64,000 nt of DNA. Origin: Rheinheimera sp. MMS21-TC3 (lineage in GTDB: Bacteria > Pseudomonadota > Gammaproteobacteria > Enterobacterales > Alteromonadaceae). Of this stretch, positions 1-10,000 are shown piece by piece. The translations under genes were made by a program, and so were the position numbers. The notes beneath the pieces were generated by a model. It did no database searches, was not told the DNA's origin, and saw only the letters and a list, made by a program, of their open reading frames with translations. Within the stretch, counting starts at the first letter, position 1. Each line of letters opens with the position of its first letter. The stretch covers positions 2,046,001 to 2,110,000 of the forward strand of contig NZ_CP135084.1 of assembly GCF_032229285.1 (NCBI RefSeq), in the 5' to 3' direction.

Positions 1-1472
1 ACATTAAAACTACGGGGGCAACCCAAGCCAAGATTAATAGCAAAATTGTTATTAATGCCACCGAAGATTATAGCGTTCAATTAACTGAAGTTAAGCTGCA
101 ACTCCAACAAGCACAGTTAAACTATAAACTGGCTAACAATGAATATATTAATCTTGTCCAACTCAAAATAGACTCTGAATTTAGTGGGTTTTGGCAAGCC
201 TCTAAATGGCAGCTAGATTTAAGCCAATTAAATGCTACGGCAAATCAGCTGCAGCTATCAGATATTAGTGCTCAACAACTTATGCTTAAGCTACAACCTA
301 GCCACTTTAGTAGCCAAGAAGCGCTATCTATAGATAGCCAATTTAAACTTGATATTGCAAATTTAAAACATCCAGAATTAATAACTCAGGCATGGCAATA
401 TCAAGCTAAAATTTCAGGTAATTTTAATAATTTAAGCCTAAATGCTAAATTAGAAAATGCTGCTAATCTGGTCATTAATCATCAAGGCACCTATAACCCT
501 GAACAAATTAAAATAGACTGGCAACTTGATGAGATATTTTTATTAGCCAGTAATCCTTTAGCTGCAAGCTTAGTGCAGTGGCCAGCGTTATTAGAGATCA
601 ATCGAGGAAAAATACTGGCTAAAGGTAAGCTTAGCCTAAGCCCACACCAGACTTTACTGGTTGCAGATCTAACGCTTAATGATCTATCTGGCATTTATGA
701 TCGTGGTATTTTTAAAGCTTTAACAGCCGAAATAGCTTTAGGCTATAATAATGATAATCTTACTCTGGATGTTCAACAAGCCAAACTAGCCGAGTTTTCG
801 CAAGGTATTGAACTTGGCCCCATCTTACTTAGTGCAAACTATACAGCTAAAAATAATAATATTTTAAATGGCATCTTGGATCTACAATACCTAAACATTA
901 GAGCTATGGGCGGCAAGATTACAGCCGATCCCATACAGCTAGATTTGACTAAGCAGCAGCAAATTATCAAGTTGCAACTTGATAAAATTGATCTTGCAAA
1001 AGTATTACAACAACATCCAACTTCAGATTTAACAGGTAATGGCTTAATTTCAGGCACTATTCCTTTATTAATCAGTAACAATGGTATCAGAGTAGATAAA
1101 GGTCATATCGCAGCTGAAAGCCCTGGTGGTGAGCTACAATATCGCCCTGCAGCAGCCAGTGGTATGGCAGCTGGCAACCAAAGCCTGAAAGTGGTTCTAG
1201 ATGCGCTTGATAATTTTCACTACTCAGTATTATCTAGTAATGTCAGTTATGATGCAGCCGGTAAGCTTAACTTAGCTTTATCCATTCAAGGTAATAATCC
1301 AAGCTTTGAAAAAGGACGTGCCATTAATTTTAATATTAATTTAGAAGAAGATCTGCCAGCTTTAATCACCAGTATGCAATTAAATAGTGAAATAAGTGAA
1401 AAAATTAAACGCCGCGTACAACAGCGTTTGCAACAAAAAGCCGCTAAGGCTTCAAACGGAGAGTCCCCATGA
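1..1472 (+). CDS. ydbH: YdbH-family AsmA-like envelope protein, 5' end missing
   Basis: The reading frame is open from base 3 with no stop, so the gene starts before the window; about 489 C-terminal residues are visible. The protein is rich in amphipathic beta-strand and ends with a Lys/Arg/Gln-rich tail, as in the YdbH (dicarboxylate transport / AsmA-like) family. In E. coli YdbH is one of three AsmA-like proteins, with TamB and YhdP, that carry phospholipids between inner and outer membranes. The next two genes are the YnbE and YdbL homologues in the order and spacing of the E. coli operon, which makes the assignment firm although the N-terminal anchor is not seen. The stop overlaps the start of the next gene by 4 bases, which suggests translational coupling. 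Confidence 0.85.
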   Translation, partial: IKTTGATQAKINSKIVINATEDYSVQLTEVKLQLQQAQLNYKLANNEYINLVQLKIDSEFSGFWQASKWQLDLSQLNATANQLQLSDISAQQLMLKLQPSHFSSQEALSIDSQFKLDIANLKHPELITQAWQYQAKISGNFNNLSLNAKLENAANLVINHQGTYNPEQIKIDWQLDEIFLLASNPLAASLVQWPALLEINRGKILAKGKLSLSPHQTLLVADLTLNDLSGIYDRGIFKALTAEIALGYNNDNLTLDVQQAKLAEFSQGIELGPILLSANYTAKNNNILNGILDLQYLNIRAMGGKITADPIQLDLTKQQQIIKLQLDKIDLAKVLQQHPTSDLTGNGLISGTIPLLISNNGIRVDKGHIAAESPGGELQYRPAAASGMAAGNQSLKVVLDALDNFHYSVLSSNVSYDAAGKLNLALSIQGNNPSFEKGRAINFNINLEEDLPALITSMQLNSEISEKIKRRVQQRLQQKAAKASNGESP

Positions 1473-1657
1473 TAAAAAAGTGTGCCCTAGCCATTAGCTT
1501 GGCATTGTTGGCTGCCGCCTGTACGCCTAAAGTACAAGTAGCCCTACCAGCGGAGCCAATTAATATTAATTTGAACGTAAAAATTCAACATGAGATTTTT
1601 ATTAAAGTCGATAAACAGCTAGATGAATTATTTAGCGATTCTAGTGGTTTATTCTAA
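1469..1657 (+). CDS. ynbE: YnbE-like small lipoprotein
   Basis: A 62-residue protein with a lipoprotein signal: charged start, hydrophobic stretch and lipobox LAAAC with the lipidated Cys at residue 18. The mature part is only about 45 residues and contains alternating strand-forming residues (NINLNVKIQHEIFIKVD). It matches the YnbE family in length and position. In E. coli YnbE is an outer-membrane lipoprotein that pairs with YdbH to complete the inter-membrane bridge. The ATG overlaps the stop of the ydbH homologue by 4 bases. The interaction in this organism is inferred from the conserved operon. Confidence 0.85.
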   Translation: MIKKCALAISLALLAAACTPKVQVALPAEPININLNVKIQHEIFIKVDKQLDELFSDSSGLF

Positions 1658-1666
1658 GGAGCAAAG

Positions 1667-2020
1667 ATGAAATATTTAACCAGTATAAAAGTTTTATTAT
1701 TAACTGCCATTTTTGCCATTAGTTTACCGGTAATGGCTTTAAACTTACAACAAGCCATGGCTGCACTTGGCCAAGTTAAAGCTGAAGGCTTAGTCGGCGA
1801 ACAAACCAATGGTTATTTAGGTTTAGTTAGCCCTAATGCTACTGCAGAAGAAGTTATAAAGTTAATTAACGATGCTAGGCGTGCTGAATACACTAAGCTT
1901 GCGCAGCAAAATAGTATAGCCGTTGCTGATGTTGAAGCTTTAGCTGGCAAAAAAGCAATAGAACGCACCAGCTCAGGCCATTATATTTTACGAGACGGTA
2001 ACTGGGTTAAAAAACCATAA
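1667..2020 (+). CDS. ydbL: YdbL family (DUF1318) periplasmic protein
   Basis: A 117-residue protein with a Sec signal peptide ending near PVMA-LN (residues 24-25). The mature protein has the YdbL/DUF1318 pattern: a GLVGEQTNGYLG segment (about residues 40-51), then helical residues with NDARRAEYTKLAQ and a C-terminal YILRDGNWVKKP. It follows ynbE after 9 bases, with a good ribosome site AAGGAG before the ATG. YdbL is the third member of the E. coli operon and is thought to act in the periplasm on the YdbH-YnbE complex. A hairpin just downstream probably ends the operon. Confidence 0.88.
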   Translation: MKYLTSIKVLLLTAIFAISLPVMALNLQQAMAALGQVKAEGLVGEQTNGYLGLVSPNATAEEVIKLINDARRAEYTKLAQQNSIAVADVEALAGKKAIERTSSGHYILRDGNWVKKP

Positions 2021-2040
2021 TAAATAGTTAATAGATATTA

Positions 2041-2077
2041 ATTACTAGGCTGTTACTTATTAATGCAGCCTAGTAAT
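2041..2077. terminator. Hairpin between convergent genes
   Basis: Perfect 12-bp stem, ATTACTAGGCTG (2041-2052) with CAGCCTAGTAAT (2066-2077), 13-base loop. It lies between ydbL and the convergent DUF1840 gene. There is no strong T-run, so its use as an intrinsic terminator is probable rather than certain. Confidence 0.55.
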
Positions 2078-2093
2078 CTAACTGCTCGTTAAT

Positions 2094-2417
2094 TTATTCC
2101 CAAAATACTGATGCCTGTTTTTTTTCAGCTTTCGTTAACAGTTCTATTAAGGGCTGAGCACGGGTTTGCATAGATATATGTTCAGATTTAACCACTTCTT
2201 TATCCGGATCTGTTTCATCAGCTTCTAGCTGCTCTCGCTCTTGTTGCTCTAGTTTGGCTAATTCTTGTTTTAATGATTGTAAAGCCGCACTAACATCTTC
2301 CGCATAAAATGCAGAAGGTACTTTGTTGTCCCTACCCATCATGGTTAAAAGCTTAAGAGCAATATTTTCGAAATAAGCAGTGTCACTACCTGCTTTAGAT
2401 TTAAAGGTTACGATCAT
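2094..2417 (-). CDS. DUF1840 domain protein
   Basis: A 107-residue soluble protein that begins MIVTFKSKAGSDTAYFENIA and continues with KLLTMMGRDNKVPSAFYAEDV, the typical opening of DUF1840. The middle (residues about 48-75) is a charged, Glu/Gln-rich helix and the C-terminal part is a second helical stretch. The function of the family is unknown. It has no signal peptide. It is a single-gene unit that converges on the ydbL operon and diverges from glycerol kinase; the 97-base gap to glpK must hold both promoters. Confidence 0.85.
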   Translation of the reverse strand: MIVTFKSKAGSDTAYFENIALKLLTMMGRDNKVPSAFYAEDVSAALQSLKQELAKLEQQEREQLEADETDPDKEVVKSEHISMQTRAQPLIELLTKAEKKQASVFWE

Positions 2418-2514
2418 AAATGCCTCTTTAGTTAGATAACTTGGCTATAGGCAGATTGCCTAATTGCTGTTAGTCTCAATTTAAAACTGATTAGTATTGA
2501 GTAGATTATACATT

Positions 2515-4002
2515 ATGTCAGAATATATTCTTGCTATTGATCAAGGTACCACTTCAAGTCGAGTTATTATTTATAACAAACAGCTAAAAGTTATAACTGT
2601 GGCTCAGCAAGAAGTTGAGCTAATTTACCCCCAATCAGGTTGGGTAGAGCAAGATCCAGAGCAACTGTGGCAAAGTGTTTATCATTGTATTGTTAACGCA
2701 CTGAAACAAGCCAAACTTACTGCTAGAAACATTGCTGCTATTGCTATTACTAACCAGCGTGAAACCAGTCTACTCTGGCATAAGCAAACAGGTAAAACCT
2801 TATACAATGCTATAGTTTGGCAAGATAGACGCACTGCTGATACTTGTCATCAATTACAGCAACAAGGGCATTTAGCCGATATTCAATATCGTACAGGTTT
2901 ACGTCTAGATCCTTATTTTTCAGCAACTAAATTAGCTTGGATATTAGATACAGTACCTAATGCTCGTAATTTAGCCAATAATTCAGAATTATGCTTTGGC
3001 ACAGTAGATAGTTATCTATTGTGGCGCTTAACTGCTGGCAAGGTTCACGCAACTGATGCTACTAATGCTAGTCGCACTTTGTTATTTAATTTACATACAC
3101 TTGATTGGGACCCAAAATTACTAGAATTGTTTAACATTCCCAGCTCACTATTAGCAAAAATAAAAGATAATGCAGCTGAATTTGGCCATACATGCCCTAA
3201 ACTGTTTGGCAGGAGCATACCTATACTCGCCATGATTGGTGATCAACAAGCAGCCTTATTAGGCCAAGCATGTATTAAGCCTGGTATGGTAAAAAGTACC
3301 TATGGCACAGGTTGTTTTAGCATGGTTAATACTGGGCATGACATCCTTATTAGTCAACAGCAATTAATTAGTACCTTAGCTTGGCAGATTAACTCCAAGC
3401 CTACTTATGCGCTTGAAGGCAGTATTTTTATGGCTGGTGCAATAGTGCAATGGCTACGTGACAAACTTGGCATTATCCAGCAAGCAGCAGACACAGAAGC
3501 CTTAGCCCAACAAGTTTCTTACCAACAATCAGAAATGTTAATACCTGCTTTTACTGGTCTTGGTGCACCCTATTGGCAACCGGATGCACAAGCAGCAATA
3601 TTAGGTATGACACGTAATACAGGTAAAGCAGAACTTGCTGCAGCCGCATTATTAAGTGTTTGCTATCAAAGTAGAGATTTAGTTACTGCCATGGCAAAAG
3701 ATGGTATTAAACTAGAATTACTAAGAGTAGATGGCGGTATGACAACTAATAACTGGTTTTTACAAGCTTTAGCAGATATTAGCCAGCACCCCTTACAACA
3801 ATGCCAAACTGCAGAAACCAGCGTCTTAGGTGCCGCTTTTTTGGCTGCATTACAATTAAAATACTTTAAAAGCTTAAATGATATCAATAAAGTATGGCAA
3901 GCAAACCAACATTACCGGCCAAAAATCAGTTCAGACCAAGCTAAACAGCTTTACTTACGCTGGCAGCAAAGCGTGCATACTATAATTAATCAATTATCTT
4001 AA
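2515..4002 (+). CDS. glpK: Glycerol kinase
   Basis: FGGY-family kinase of 495 residues (E. coli GlpK has 502) that phosphorylates glycerol to sn-glycerol 3-phosphate in the cytoplasm. Visible motifs: N-terminal phosphate loop DQGTTSSRVI, TNQRET, DRRTADTC, the GDQQAALLGQ segment, TYGTGCF, and GLGAPYW. I start at the ATG at 2515 because the product then aligns with the family; an in-frame TTG 18 bases upstream has no better ribosome site. The loop that binds the inhibitor fructose 1,6-bisphosphate in E. coli (GGKGGTR) is replaced here by a shorter CPKLFGR, so that regulation may be absent. No glpF or glpD is adjacent. Confidence 0.93.
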   Translation: MSEYILAIDQGTTSSRVIIYNKQLKVITVAQQEVELIYPQSGWVEQDPEQLWQSVYHCIVNALKQAKLTARNIAAIAITNQRETSLLWHKQTGKTLYNAIVWQDRRTADTCHQLQQQGHLADIQYRTGLRLDPYFSATKLAWILDTVPNARNLANNSELCFGTVDSYLLWRLTAGKVHATDATNASRTLLFNLHTLDWDPKLLELFNIPSSLLAKIKDNAAEFGHTCPKLFGRSIPILAMIGDQQAALLGQACIKPGMVKSTYGTGCFSMVNTGHDILISQQQLISTLAWQINSKPTYALEGSIFMAGAIVQWLRDKLGIIQQAADTEALAQQVSYQQSEMLIPAFTGLGAPYWQPDAQAAILGMTRNTGKAELAAAALLSVCYQSRDLVTAMAKDGIKLELLRVDGGMTTNNWFLQALADISQHPLQQCQTAETSVLGAAFLAALQLKYFKSLNDINKVWQANQHYRPKISSDQAKQLYLRWQQSVHTIINQLS

Positions 4003-4237
4003 TATAAATTTTGTGCTTGCTTATAAAACCAGCAATCTGTATAGTGCGCAGCTTAGAAAGGCAAGTCATTTGAAAAAATGTACACGCAAAGCTTCAGATC
4101 TAAGGCAGATAAATAATCTGCTATGATAGCTGGGCTACCATCGCATCGCGATGATGGATCACCTATCCAAAGCAAACAGCGTAACCCCTGCCCTTTTCTA
4201 AAACATTATTATTGATAACTTTATTTAGGGCATTATT

Positions 4238-4609
4238 ATGAATTTTAAATTTGCTGCGCTTACCGCTGCTTTCGTTGCTAGCTCATTTGTAAGTACTCCA
4301 GTATTAGCTAATGATCAATTAGCCTTTTCTATATGCTCATATGTCGCAGCCGATAATAAAAATAGCTTACGCAAAACTTTATCAGATAACCGTTTACGTT
4401 TACGTACTGTGTATGAAGGTATTGTATGTGATGGCCTACCTTTAGTGCGTCATGCTATTAAAAATAATGCTGTTGATACTGCTAGTTTCATGATTAGTCA
4501 GCTACCCAGTAGCAGTGTTGCAGCAGCAGGTGATGTAGAATGGGCTCAAAGCAATGGCTTTGCAGCTTCTGCTATTATCGATGTAATTAAAGAACGAAGC
4601 TCTAGTTAA
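4238..4609 (+). CDS. DUF3718 secreted protein
   Basis: A 123-residue exported protein. The signal peptide runs to about residue 24 (TPVLA-ND). The mature part carries the DUF3718 pattern: an early Cys (FSICSYVAAD), a basic RLRLRTVYEGIVCDG stretch with the second Cys, then a helical C-terminal half. Two conserved Cys could form a disulfide. The family is common in Alteromonadales and has no known role. The 235 bases upstream contain a small CATCGCGATG palindrome (4144-4153) but no clear operator. A strong bidirectional terminator follows. Confidence 0.85.
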   Translation: MNFKFAALTAAFVASSFVSTPVLANDQLAFSICSYVAADNKNSLRKTLSDNRLRLRTVYEGIVCDGLPLVRHAIKNNAVDTASFMISQLPSSSVAAAGDVEWAQSNGFAASAIIDVIKERSSS

Positions 4610-4624
4610 TTTTATTCTAAATAC

Positions 4625-4658
4625 AAAGGCCCTAATACTTACTGGTATTAGGGCCTTT
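4625..4658. terminator. Bidirectional intrinsic terminator
   Basis: Perfect 14-bp stem AAAGGCCCTAATAC (4625-4638) with GTATTAGGGCCTTT (4645-4658), 6-base loop, with A/T runs on both sides. It serves the DUF3718 gene on the plus strand and the broken antiporter gene on the minus strand. Confidence 0.9.
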
Positions 4659-4662
4659 TATA

Positions 4663-6213
4663 TTAAGCCGCATCCACCCCTGCTGAAAAACACCGCTGCT
4701 TTACATGCTCTGCTATACCTACACCTGCTTCAGACATGGTTAAGTAGGTTTCATTTGCACCCGCTGCAATAATGGCATTAGCTTCATCATCATGCATACT
4801 GTGAGAAATAATCTCACCAGTAAAACCTATTTTACGTAACTTTTTAGCTGCAATAACTTTAGCTTCTACATCATTCAAGCTTAAAATCACCGCTTGCACC
4901 GAGCCAAAATTAAGCCCTTGCCAGAATACCTGATCTTCAGCATCGGCATAGAACACATTAAAGCCTTGTTCCTGTAAGCTGGCTACCTTAGCGGGGTCGG
5001 AATCCATAGCTATTAATGAGACATCTTTTTGTAAGTGATTATAAGCCGCCTTACCCGTACGACCTAAGCCCATAATTAACACTTGGGCAGTACCTAATGA
5101 AACCGGCTGCTCATCAGGGTGATGAGTATCTCTTTCAAATTTAAATAATTTATTACTGATTCGATCATATATTGGATGAGCAAAGCGGTTTAATGGCGCT
5201 GAAATTACAAAAGAAGCCGCTACAGTTAATGCTAATGGAATTAACCATTCAGGTAGCACGACACTGGCTACTATTAAGCCAAACTCACTATAATTAGTTA
5301 GACTTAAACTAGTTAAAAATGCGCTACGTGAACGTAATTTAAATAAAATAAGTAATAAGAAAAGCAATACTGCTTTAAGCGGTAATAATAATGTCATTAC
5401 CCCAGCAAATAGCCAAGCATTGCTATCAGGCAAACCGCCAACACCTATTTGCAAAAAAAAAGCCCACTAAAAAGACTTCTTTAATGCTCCATAAAGATTT
5501 AGATAACTCTTCAGCTCTTGGATGCTTAGCTAACATAGCGCCAAAAACTAAAGCCCCCCAACTCGGAACTCAAACCAACTGCTTCAAAACCAGAGCCACC
5601 AATTACTAAGGCTAACAGTAAACCAAATAAAATTAATAAATCTTCATGACCGCTGGCATCAAACAATCTAAATAGTATCGGCCTAAATAGCGGCAGCGTA
5701 AAAACAAGAAGCGCCCATGGTGACGGTACTGTGCCATTAGCTAAGCTCATCACCAGTAATGCAAGTAAGTCTTGCACCAATAGCGACTCGGCCATGAAAG
5801 GCGCGTAACTCGCGTTTAGCTTCCAGTACCTTAGCGGCTAATACGGTACTAGAAAAAGCTAAAGCTACTGCCAGCATTAAGGCTTGATAAAAACTCACAT
5901 CAAAAATAAAAAAAGCAGCTGGAAAAGTTAAAATAATAGATAAACTAAAATGTAATAGACTTGAACCAAATACCTCTGGCTTACCTAAGCTGCGAATATT
6001 TAGCTTTAAACCTACAGTAAACAGTAATAATAACACCCCTAGATGGGCAACATGATGAATTATCGTTGTACCATTAGCTGGAAGACTTAAACCAGAGGCA
6101 CTAGCAGAGATTAAAAAACCAGCAAGCAAGTAACCAATCAAAGGCGGCAAACCAATAGTTCGCACTAATAATCCGAGCGTGAAAGCCAATCCTATCCATA
6201 CAGCTTCTAACAT
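4663..6213 (-). pseudogene. KefB/YbaL-type cation:proton antiporter, frameshifted
   Basis: Three fragments in two frames together spell a single antiporter with an N-terminal Na+/H+-exchanger membrane domain (start MLEAVWIGLAFTLGLLVRTI) and a C-terminal TrkA-N/RCK domain (MGLGRTGKAAYNHL with downstream SLIAMDSDPAK). Three breaks are visible on the minus strand. (1) Near 5776-5783 the frame jumps after FHGRVAIG; the family expects GI before LLVQDLLA, which fits an 11-base loss between two copies of CTATTGGT. (2) A G6 run (plus-strand C6 at 5554-5559) has one base too many; removing it restores ELGALVFGAMLAKHPRAEEL. (3) A T9 run (plus-strand A9 at 5453-5461) has one base too many; removing it restores VGFFLQIGVGG. 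The frame arithmetic of all three events is consistent. It is a true pseudogene or has sequence errors. Confidence 0.85.
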
Positions 6214-6264
6214 CTTTAACTACCAACTTTTGTTATTGTAAAATGCAGTTATTGCACTTTTATA

Positions 6265-6795
6265 TCAGGTTTTAGGTTTACGCTTTAGTTTTCTGCGCCT
6301 AAATAACCGGCCTTTCTTGCGACCAAACCATTCTTGATAGGTTTGATGAACTCCACGCTGTAACACTGAAGTCGAGTCTTCAAGTAAATCTATGCCTATT
6401 AGTATAGTAATAACTAATAATGATAACTTTACCGCTACCACACCATGACCAACGCCTATTGCAACACCAATAGCCGCTAACACCCAAATAGTAGCGGCAG
6501 AGGTCACCCCCACAACAACACCATCTCGCGTCAGCATTACCCCTGCACCTAAGAAGCCTACTCCGGTAATAACTTGACCTATAATCCGTGATGGATCGGT
6601 CATTTCACTATTAATAGACATAGAGGTAGCAATAAATAAATAGGTACCGGCAACAATTAAAATAGAGGTACGGATCCCTGCGGGCTTCCCCCTTAACTGA
6701 CGCTCTAACCCAATGATAGTGCCACAAAGTAAAGCTATTCCAATATTAGTCCAACTATAGGGAGCAATAGCAAGAACAGTTGACCAATCCAACAT
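6265..6795 (-). CDS. MgtC/SapB family membrane protein
   Basis: A 176-residue inner-membrane protein with about five membrane segments and the MgtC/SapB signatures GLERQLRGKPAGIRTSILI (about residues 29-47) and GVGFLGAGVMLTRDGVVVG (about 78-96), followed by TSAATIWVLAAIG. The C-terminus is a short basic tail (KKGRLFRRRKLKRKPK) with no ACT-like domain, so it is a short-form member. Family members are linked to Mg2+ homeostasis and, in Salmonella MgtC, to inhibition of the F-ATPase; the substrate of most members is unknown. It lies 51 bases upstream of the broken antiporter on the same strand, so the two may have been co-transcribed. Confidence 0.88.
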   Translation of the reverse strand: MLDWSTVLAIAPYSWTNIGIALLCGTIIGLERQLRGKPAGIRTSILIVAGTYLFIATSMSINSEMTDPSRIIGQVITGVGFLGAGVMLTRDGVVVGVTSAATIWVLAAIGVAIGVGHGVVAVKLSLLVITILIGIDLLEDSTSVLQRGVHQTYQEWFGRKKGRLFRRRKLKRKPKT

Positions 6796-6837
6796 CTATA
6801 TTCCTTTACAACTTTATTTTAAGCAGATTTGTTTGCA

Positions 6838-6853
6838 AGATAATCATTATTAA
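6838..6853. promoter_or_regulatory. Possible Fur-type operator
   Basis: AGATAATCATTATTAA contains GATAATCATTAT, the inner palindromic part of the Fur consensus. It lies in the 238-base divergent region between the MgtC-like gene and the large amidohydrolase gene. AT-rich DNA gives such matches by chance, so this is tentative. Confidence 0.3.
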
Positions 6854-7033
6854 TCAATTTAAAACGATAATTTATATGATAATTAGTGCTATAAAGAGAA
6901 AAAAAACTGATTTATCTTCATTTTGTGCAATTCTAACGTAATAGCTTACTTTTCGCCTTAACTCAATGCTATTGTTTATATCAATCTAGTAGATAAATCG
7001 ACTAACCAAATCAGAATTTATAGGAAGGCTATT

Positions 7034-10000
7034 ATGAAGCTATTTAAACCCTCCATTATCGCGCTTGCATTAAGCAGCTGCCTAATTCAGGCTGAAACCA
7101 CCAGCGTAAAATGGGATGTTAATGCACCACAAGGAGAGTTTAAAACCGTTAACATCAATGTCTCGCAAGGTAGCTGGATGAATATTGATGTTAGCCCTGA
7201 TGGTAAAACTATTGTTTTTGATTTATTGGGCGATATTTATACTATGCCCATTAAAGGGGGTGAAGCTAAAGCTTTAACCCAAGATATTGGCTGGCAGATG
7301 CAACCTAAATTTAGCCCTGATGGTAAATATATTGCCTATACAAGCGATGAGGGTGGCGGTGATAATATCTGGATTATGAATGCCGATGGCACCGACCCCA
7401 GAGCAGTTACTAACGAAACCTTTCGTTTATTAAACAGCCCAGACTGGAGCCCTGATGGTGAGTTTATTGTTGCCCGTAAGCATTTCACTGCTAGCCGCTC
7501 TTTAGGTGCAGGTGAAATTTGGCAATATCATAAATCTGGTGGTGCCGGCATTAAATTAACCACCCGTGAAAATGATCAAAAAGATTTAGGCGAACCAGCT
7601 TTTTCACCTAATGGCGATTATATTTATTTCTCGCAAGATGATACGCCAGGCAAAACTTTCCATTACAGTAAAGATTCTGAAGCAGGTATTTATGCCATTA
7701 AACGATTTGAACGTAATAGCGGTAAATTTGAGACCATTTTAAAAGGGCCAGGTGGCGCTATTCGGCCTACCCCGTCGCCTGATGGCAAGTACTTAGCTTA
7801 TATCCGCAGAGTTGATTTTCAAACTAGCTTATTTTTGTATGACCTAGAAAGTGGCGAACATACAAAACTGTATGATGGATTAGATCGTGATATGCAAGAA
7901 ACTTGGGCAATCCACGGTGTATACCCTAGCCTAAGTTGGACGCCTGATAATAAAGATCTTATTTTTTGGGCAGGTGGTGAAATTCATAAATTGACAGTTG
8001 CTAACCAAAAACTCGTTAAAATTCCTTTTACCGTAAATGCAGACAAACAAATTCAGACAGCTGTCCGAGTCAAACAAAACTTAGATCAAGATAGCGTTAA
8101 CAGCAAAATGCTTCGTTTTGTACAGATTTCACCTAATGGTAAACAAGCTGTATTCTCAGCCATGGGCTATCTTTATATCACTGATGTAAAAGATCCTAAA
8201 CCTCGGCGTTTAACCAAACAAGTGGCTGAATTTGAGTTTTATCCACAATTTTCACGTGACGGTAAGCAGTTAGTCTATACCACTTGGAATGACCAACAAC
8301 AAGGCACCGTTAAAATTCTCAACTTACGTAATGGCCGTGTTACAAAGCTAACTGAGCAACCAGGGAAATATGTTGAGCCAGTATTTAGCCCTGATGGTAA
8401 AACTATTGTTTATCGTAAAGTGTCTGGTGGCAGTTTACTCGCTAAAGAATGGTCACTTAATACTGGTTTATATCAAGTTAGCCATAAAGGTGGTGATAGC
8501 ACCTTTATCAGCAAAAATGGCTATGCACCCATGTTCACTGATGATAACAAGCATGTCTATGCTATGGATTACGGTAGCTCACCAAGCCTAATAAGAATTA
8601 ATTTAACCAAACATAGCCAACAAACACTTTATACCGCTAAATTTGGTACTGAATTTAAACTATCACCAGATGGTAAATATTTAGCTTTTGCTGATCGTTT
8701 TAAAGTCTTTGTTACCCCTTTTACCGAGCGTGGCAGCCCAATTGATATCAGCGGTACCGATAAGCAATTCCCTGTTAAACAGTTATCTGTTCGTGCTGGC
8801 GAATATATTAGCTGGAGTAGCGATAGCCGTAATCTATATTGGAGCTTAGGCCCTGAACTTTATCATGCCAGCATTAATGGTGTTTTTGATACTAGCGAAA
8901 CCCGTCCTTTCTCTGTAGAGAATGGCACTAATCTTAGTGTGAATATTCCAGCCGATATCCCTAAAGGCACAATAGCCTTTATTGGCGGTCAAGTTATTAC
9001 CATGCATAATGACCAAGTTATTCAAGACGGCGTAGTTGTGGTTGAAAATAATACAATCATTGCTGTCGGTAGCCGCCAAGATATTGCCGTTCCAGTTAAA
9101 GCTAAAATAATCGATATTAGCGGTAAAACGATTATGCCGGGCTTATTTGATGCCCATGCTCATGGTTCTCAAGGCAGCAATCAGTTAATTCCACAGCAAA
9201 ACTGGCAAAACTACACTTCACTTGCTTTTGGTGTTACCGCTATTCATGATCCTTCAAACGATACACGTGAAGTATTTACTGCTAGTGAAATGCAAAAAGC
9301 CGGAATTATTGCCGGGCCACGTATTTTCTCAACAGGCACCATTTTATATGGTGCTGAAGGTGCGGGTTATACCTCACATATTGATAGCCTAGACGATGCC
9401 AAATTCCACTTAGAACGCTTAAAGAAAGCGGGTGCCTTTAGTGTGAAAAGTTACAACCAACCTAGACGTAACCAGCGGCAACAAGTGATCCAAGCCGCCC
9501 GTGAACTAGATATGATGGTAGTACCTGAAGGCGGCTCCTTGATGCAGCATAATTTAACCATGATTGTCGATGGTCACACTACTATTGAGCATGCCTTACC
9601 TGCTGCAGCAATATATGATGATATTAAACAGCTGTGGCAAGCCAGTGAAACGGCTTATACCCCTACTTTAGTTGTTGCCTACGGCGGTATTTGGGGTGAA
9701 AACTACTGGTACGATAAAACCGATGTTTGGGCTCATCCAAAATTGCAAACTTTAGTACCCAAAGATCCCTTAGCTGCACGTAGTATGCGCCGCCCTAAAG
9801 CACCAGATCATCATTACAATCACTTTGCTGTAGCAGAAACGGCAAAGCAACTAGCAGATTTGGGGGTTAAAACAAATATTGGTGCTCATGGTCAACGCGA
9901 TGGTTTAGGCGTTCATTGGGAGATTTGGATGTTTGCTCAAGGTGGAATGACACCATTAGAAGCACTAAAAACGGCAACCATAAATCCAGCAAAAACCTTT

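Noticed and set aside
4144..4153. CATCGCGATG palindrome upstream of the DUF3718 gene
   Set aside because: Ten bases of symmetry occur often by chance and no partner site was seen.
5391..5609. 72-codon plus-strand frame over the broken antiporter gene
   Set aside because: Its text is the complement of the antiporter; it has no ribosome site or family features and arises from the shifted frames.
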